Assembly (NCBI GenBank): GCA_037962975.1
Contig: CM075669.1
Span: 194,316,501 to 194,380,500 of the forward strand
Direction: 5' to 3'
DNA length: 64,000 nucleotides
DNA from: Clitoria ternatea
Taxonomy: Eukaryota; Streptophyta; Magnoliopsida; Fabales; Fabaceae
Below the pieces are notes generated by a model. The model was not told the DNA's origin. It searched no databases and saw nothing but the letters and a program-made list of their open reading frames with translations. The stretch's first letter is position 1. The number at the start of each line of letters is the position of its first letter. Shown here in pieces: positions 59,437-64,000 of this stretch. A program made the position numbers and the translations under genes.

Positions 59437-61416
59437 TGATAAGTCTTGAAAAGACTTAATTATTCCACTGATTATTTAACATAATTTACTAAGTATTGTC
59501 TAGTTTTATTATTATTATTTAATAATTTGATAAGAATTCATGTTGTAGTTAATTATTTCAAAAGTATGTTATCTATGTAAGAAACCGATTGAAAATTTTA
59601 ATTAAATAAGGAATTTTGAAGTATTTACAATTTACTAAGCGGCCAGCGTATAAATGCTAGGCAAGTAGCTGTTTATTGGTGCAGGAACAGGGTGGACTCG
59701 AGATAAGAAGAAAATTCCAAGTGAAATCCTACAGAGCCGAGCGAGATTTGATAAATCCGAGTGAGACTTCCCCAATTCCGACTGAAAAGAGTCCAAAGAC
59801 CGACTGAGTGAGACTTCAAAGACACTGACTCCAAAAGAGAATAAGGACTCATACTGCATGAAGAACCCGAGTGCCAACTACAGAATACCGAATTAATAAT
59901 TAATCCGCCCAAGCGGGAGTTAAATCCGCTCAAGCGAGGGTCCAAGTTCACTTAAGAAAAGCAAGACTCCGCCCAAGCAAGACTACGCCCAAGCTTACTT
60001 AAGAAGACTCCCAAGACACCGGTTATAAAAGAGAAGAAGATCGGAATGTTACATAAGAAACCGATGTGCTTAGTCATTATTTAATCCGTCCTAGTAAAAT
60101 CCGGACTCATTCAAGCATTACTTTAAGAGACCGTCCTTGCCCAAGTTTTGCTATAACGCCCAAGTGAGAAAGAAACACTGCAGTGTTAATCCGGACTCGC
60201 TCAAGCGAAGTTTAATCCGCCCAAGCGAATACTCAGCAGCTGAAGCATCAAGGCAGTAATTTAAACACTGTTCCTTCCCTCCAACAACATACTTGGTGCA
60301 GTACCGTTCTGCTTCCATTGCCTTCTTCTCTACTACTGCAACCTCAAGCTAACTTAAGAAGTGAGCTGTCAATTAGCTGGTGCTGAGCTGTACATTAGCT
60401 AAGGTTGAGCTGGATCCTGTTAAGAGCTGAGCTGTATTTAGTTAGTTATTTTGTAAACTATGTAATTAAGTAGTGTTAGTCGTTAACTTAAGTTGTCCGA
60501 AGTTATCAGTTAAGTTAGTTAGGTAGAAACTTATAAATAGGATGTACATACTCTGTTTTTGCAGTGGCGTGTGTGTGTAGAGATACAGAGCAACGTAATA
60601 CAAATTCATTTTTCCAATTCCAATCTCTCACTACATTTTCATCTCTCTAAACTCTCTCCTCCATGACGTTCCACAATCCTTCGATGGAACCGAAGTCTAT
60701 GGAGTTCTAAATCCCTAAGGTTGGGATTGTGAAGGTGAGCAATGGAATCTTGAAGCTGTGAGCAAGTAGATCGGCTTCGAAGATCTTGAGGTGAACAAGC
60801 TGAGGAGTAGAGCAGAATCGCTGGGTTGACAAATCCAGAACGGATGAAGAACTTCACCAGTGAGGAATCATGGCTGAAGCTTAGGTAACTTCCAGCTTTC
60901 TAACTAGTTCAGGCCTAATCAATTTAGGTGAATAGTTAGAGTTCAACCTCCAATTTCGCATTAGATTCTTAGGTTAATCGAGCACTTAAGGAATTAAGGT
61001 TCATTGCTTAAGGATTAGTGTTTTTCACCTAAGGAATTAGGGAATAACCACAAGCGGATTGTCCTCTAGATTGTGAAGTTCGATGATACTTAATTGCATG
61101 TTTCTTGAGGAAATTGTGAGCCGAAGCAATCCTGACCTGTTTTCTTTTAATCACTTTCCACATTTCACTTTAACTCTGTTTCTCAAAATATACTATAAAA
61201 CACTAAAACCATAAAAACCGAATGAATTTCATGTATTTTCTGTTGGTTCAGCTTGTACTAGTCCTAGATTGAGGTACTTACCACAATCCCTGTGAGACGA
61301 TCAAATATACTACAATTTTAACGACTGGTGCGCTTGCCATAAGTGTGAATCCGAGAGTCACATTTCATTTTACTAAGATTTTACCATCAATTTAATGACT
61401 CGGGATTTCAGCATCA
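59437..61416 (+). mobile_element. Extra Athila-type LTR of another subfamily, 1,980 bp
   Basis: It starts TGATAAGTCTTGAAAAGACT like the outer LTRs and ends TTTCAGCATCA, but the central part differs strongly. It carries CCGAGTGAGACTT-like words (59,700-59,880) and CCGCCCAAGCGGG/CTCGCTCAAGCG palindromes (59,905-60,235) absent from the outer pair. The 3' third (60,600-61,400) aligns with the outer LTRs. The flanks GGACAAG and TCAAGTTTT suggest a CAAG duplication, so it is probably a solo LTR inserted next to the polypurine tract. It could instead be a 5' LTR whose internal region was deleted. Confidence 0.75.
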
Positions 61417-61435
61417 AGTTTTAAGTTTGGGGATG
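61417..61435 (+). other. Athila polypurine tract
   Basis: AGTTTTAAGTTTGGGGATG directly precedes the 3' LTR start TGATAAG. The AAGTTTGGGGATG core is the usual Athila plus-strand priming site. Confidence 0.8.
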
Positions 61436-63048
61436 TGATAAGTCTTGAAAAGACATAATTATTTCACCTTTTATTTAACTTAATCCATTAAATATTGTTT
61501 AGTTTGGCATTATTATTTAATAAATTGTCAATAATTCTTATTTTATTTATTTATTTCAAAAGTGTTTAATTTATGCAAGAAAATGATTAAAAATAATAAT
61601 TAGTTAAGGAAATTTGTTTATTTATAAATTTACTAACCCAGCGTACATACACTAGACAGCCAGCGTATAAACGCTAGGAATTATTTGTTTGTATGTGCAG
61701 GTGCAGTAAGATATTCTTCATGCTCAAGCTTGAAAGCTTCACGCTTAAGCTTGAGAACCATGCAAGTTACGTATAAAGACAGGAAGACAGAACACGCGAT
61801 CACGCTCAAGCTCACCTAATCACGCCCAAGCGTGGATCCATGGTAGCCTTCAAATCAAGTTCGCGCTTAAGCTTATCTCCATCACGCTCAAGCGTGAATT
61901 CCCAGCATGCATGAAATAATACGATCACGCTCAAGTACGAGTCCTTCACGCTCAAGCGTGAAGGTGGTTATTTAACCTGTTGTTTTCCCTCCAATTGAAG
62001 CATTGCACCGTTGCTGTTTCTATTTTTCTGTTATACTGTAGTAACTTAAGTATTGCGTTGTAATTAATTATTTATTTGTAATTATGTATTTAGATTAGTT
62101 AGTTTAATTATTAATTAGGTTTACTTTGTAATTAATTAAGTTAGTTAGTTAGTTAGTTGTCTATATATATATATATTTGTACATACTCTGTAAATGAAGA
62201 AAGCAGTGTGGAGAAATAAGAACACGATTCATTTTCTCATTTTTAATCTCTCTCTAATTCTTTTCTCTCTCTAAATTCTCTCGTCCATGTCTCTTCACAT
62301 TCCTTCGTCAGAATCCATCTCCATGGGTTTCTAAACCCCTAGGGTTGGGGTTACTGAAGCTTCCGATGGAATCTTGAAGCTGTATTAAGGAAATTATCGT
62401 CTAAAACAAGAGGAGAACAAGCTAAGAAGTGGATCTACTCTGCTGAATTGACAAATTCAGATCTAAATGAAGAATCTCACCAGTGAGGAGTCATGGTTGA
62501 GGCTTAGGTAACTTCTGGCTTCTTAACTAATTCAGGCCTAGTAATTAGGTGAATAGTTAGGGTTCAACCCTCAATTTCGCATTTGATTTCTCTGTAATTG
62601 AACACCTAAGGGATTAGGGTTTAATGTTTAGGAATTAGTGTTATTCACCTAAGGAATTAGGGATTAACCAACTGTGAATTATCCTCTTGCATCTGAAGCT
62701 TAATTGAACCTTGATTGCATGTTCCTTGATGAAGTTGTAAGCTAAAGTAATCCTAACCTATCTTTTATTCATCACATTTCATCTCTTATTCTGCTTCTGA
62801 AAATAAAAAAACGTAGAAAGTATAAAACAACAAAAACAAAATGAATTGCATCTGCTTGCATTGGTTCAGCTTGTACTAGTCTAAGATTACAGTAATTACC
62901 ACAATCCCTGTGGGAACGATCAAATATATTACAAATTTAACGATTGTTGCGCTTGCCAAAAGAAAATAAATCCTCTAAGAGTCACACTATAAGTCAATAT
63001 TAATTTAGGATTTTCTAACCAAGTTAATGGCTCTGGATTTATGCATCA
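61436..63048 (+). repeat. Athila 3' LTR, 1,613 bp
   Basis: It matches 46,409-48,011 along its whole length, with scattered substitutions and a longer TA run (62,162-62,175). It ends ATGCATCA at 63,048. The CACGCTCAAGCG palindromes are at 61,720-61,965. The close match to the 5' LTR marks these two as the pair from one insertion. Confidence 0.9.
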
Positions 63049-63806
63049 ATTGTCATCCTCAAACGGATGGACAAACAAAGGTAGTAAACAAGACCCTTTC
63101 TCAACTTCTTAGGGTCTTAGTGCTTAAAAATGTTAAATCTTGGGATGAGTGTTTACCCCACATTGAGTTTGCATATAATAGGGTACAACATTCCACAACC
63201 AAGCATAGTCTATTTGAGGTTGTCTATGGTTTTAACCCTCTCACTCCTTTGGACCTTTTGCCTATTGAGGTTTCTCATTCTATCCTTCATATGGATGGAA
63301 TGGCAAAGGCCAACTTTATCAAAGAATTTCATGAGAAGGTTAAAAACCAAATTCAAACTAAAAATGAACACTATGCCCGTTGTGCCAATACGAAGAGAAG
63401 GGATATCTCCTTTGAAGTTGGAGATTGGGTTTGGTTACACCTTCAAAAAGAGAGAGTTCCAAACTTACGAAAATCCAAACTCAACCCAAGAGGTGATGGG
63501 CCTTTCTAAATCATAAAGAAAATGAATAATAATGCTTATGTCCTTGATTTTCCAGGAGATTATGGTGTGAGTGCTTCCTTCAATATTTCCGATTTGTCTC
63601 CCTTTGACTTAGATGAAGAGGATGATGCCTTAGATTTGAGGACAAATCCTTTCAAAAAGGGGAAGCATAATGAGGACATACTAAAGGAGGACCCTCACAC
63701 TACCCTAAAGAAAGGACTTGAAGCTTACAAAGGTCCTCTCACAAGGCCAAGACCAAAAAGGCCAAAGAGAGCATCTATCGGGCCTTATCTTCCTTCCTCT
63801 CCTTGA
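63049..63806 (+). pseudogene. CRM-like integrase C-terminal half, continued after Athila
   Basis: It resumes with CHPQTDGQTKVVNKTLSQLL, where CRM and other integrases normally have QTEVVN; the third catalytic acid is Lys here. It follows with AYNRVQHSTT, FEVVYGFNPLTPLDLLP and the GPF/Y-type module (FEVGDWVWLHL ... LNPRGDGPF) to a stop at about 63,507. The remaining C-terminus (FNISDLSPFDLDEEDDALDL, RTNPFKKGKHNEDI) runs in the same region to 63,806 and crosses the 3' LTR start at 63,671. Extension of pol into the LTR is described for CRM elements. The Met at 63,027 lies in Athila LTR sequence and is not a native start. Confidence 0.9.
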
Positions 63807-64000
63807 GTGGGCCCAAGACCAATGAAGAATTCTTGAGGATCTATTCATACTCTACTTGTAATATACTTCTTAGTTAGATTCTCTAGGCTTATAGGATTTA
63901 TTTGGGCCTTGCAAGGTCAATTGGGCTACTTTTGGGCCATGTACTCTCACTTTGGGCCATGTATAGGCCATACTCTTCTCTAGAAACTCTTTTGGGCCTA
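63671..64000 (+). repeat. CRM-like 3' LTR, cut by window end
   Basis: TGAGGACATACTAAAGGAGG and onward match 26,741-27,080, with a few substitutions and small indels (for example GGCCAAGACC here against GGGCCAAGACC in the 5' copy). About 330 of 809 bp are in the window. Confidence 0.9.

Larger units (their letters stand above)
46409..63048 (+). mobile_element. Athila-lineage Ty3/gypsy element, 16.6 kb
   Basis: Near-identical LTRs (46,409-48,011 and 61,436-63,048) enclose gag, pol, a palindromic spacer, a post-pol ORF and a long 3' non-coding part. The TGGCGCC...TTGCCAG primer site, the post-pol ORF and the AAGTTTGGGGATG polypurine tract are Athila hallmarks. It sits inside the CRM-like integrase: left flank CACTTG, right flank ATTGTCATCC, which gives an imperfect duplication of 4-5 bp. 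Secondary insertions are a 1.3-kb solo LTR in the post-pol ORF and, probably, the 2-kb LTR at 59,437. All ORFs contain stops. Confidence 0.9.
26741..64000 (+). mobile_element. CRM-like chromovirus (Ty3/gypsy), opened by two insertions
   Basis: The two LTRs match: 26,741-27,549 and 63,671 onward share the start TGAGGACATACTAA(G/A)GGAGG and stay collinear to the window end. Between them, gag (29,829-30,316), protease-RT-RNase H-integrase (43,753-46,408) and the integrase C-terminus (63,049-63,670) lie in order on the plus strand. They are separated by a Tekay-like tandem element and an Athila element. The RT wording (GLPPIRGIEHQINLIPGAS, VVVYFDDILIYSK) is close to the CRM chromovirus clade from memory. 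Without insertions the element would be about 7 kb; part of gag is missing. The right target duplication is outside the window. Confidence 0.8.

Noticed and set aside
63027..63509. Start codon of a fusion protein (Athila LTR to CRM integrase)
   Set aside because: The Met lies in LTR sequence and the frame is open by chance across the insertion border.

Overview
The window is plant nuclear DNA, almost certainly from a dicot and plausibly a phaseoloid legume. It is AT-rich, has no operons, and is dominated by Ty3/gypsy and Ty1/copia retrotransposons of plant lineages (Tat, Athila, CRM-like and Tekay/Del-like chromoviruses). It also holds an Au-type SINE, a Stowaway-type MITE and a hAT-type MITE. 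The only intact host gene is a P-class pentatricopeptide repeat (PPR) protein at 11,255-13,864 (+). The CRM-like element and the layered insertions suggest pericentromeric heterochromatin, with a small gene island at about 11-16.5 kb. The legume assignment is inference.

Layout. 1-3,040: minus-strand relatives of a long gypsy LTR. 3,055-8,150: decayed Tat-lineage element with 3' pol remnants, a 54-bp tandem repeat, and an antisense gene remnant with its own TATA box and a likely intron; a truncated foreign LTR sits inside that gene. 8,919-9,613: hAT MITE with a perfect 8-bp duplication. 10.0-10.9 kb: large inverted-repeat structure around an (AT)n tract. 11.2-13.9 kb: PPR gene. 15,250-15,435: SINE with a 15-bp duplication. 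16,520-16,803: Stowaway MITE. About 17.9-19.5 kb: second Tat remnant (LTR end, PBS, integrase tail), cut by a 4.4-kb solo LTR (19,491-23,902) with perfect 5-bp duplication GGGAC. 23.9-26.08 kb: minus-strand copia fragment. 26,079-26,740: another gypsy LTR fragment.

26,741 to the window end is one CRM-like chromovirus opened twice. Its gag is interrupted at 30,317 by a non-autonomous Tekay-like element arranged LTR-internal-LTR-internal (30,317-43,752; 7,275-bp offset). Its integrase is interrupted at 46,409 by a 16.6-kb Athila element (46,409-63,048). The Athila element carries gag, pol and a post-pol ORF, a 1.3-kb solo LTR in that ORF, a palindrome-rich spacer, and an extra LTR of a different subfamily just before its 3' LTR. 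The CRM integrase resumes at 63,049 and its 3' LTR starts at 63,671.

All retroelement reading frames visible here are broken by stops, frameshifts or insertions, and the CRM integrase has lost two catalytic acids. I see no evidence of a new defence or metabolic system. The most unusual signals are the dense near-palindromes of the CTTGAGCG/CGCTCAAG type shared by unrelated LTR families, the antisense transcription unit in the Tat element, and the tandem LTR-internal structure.
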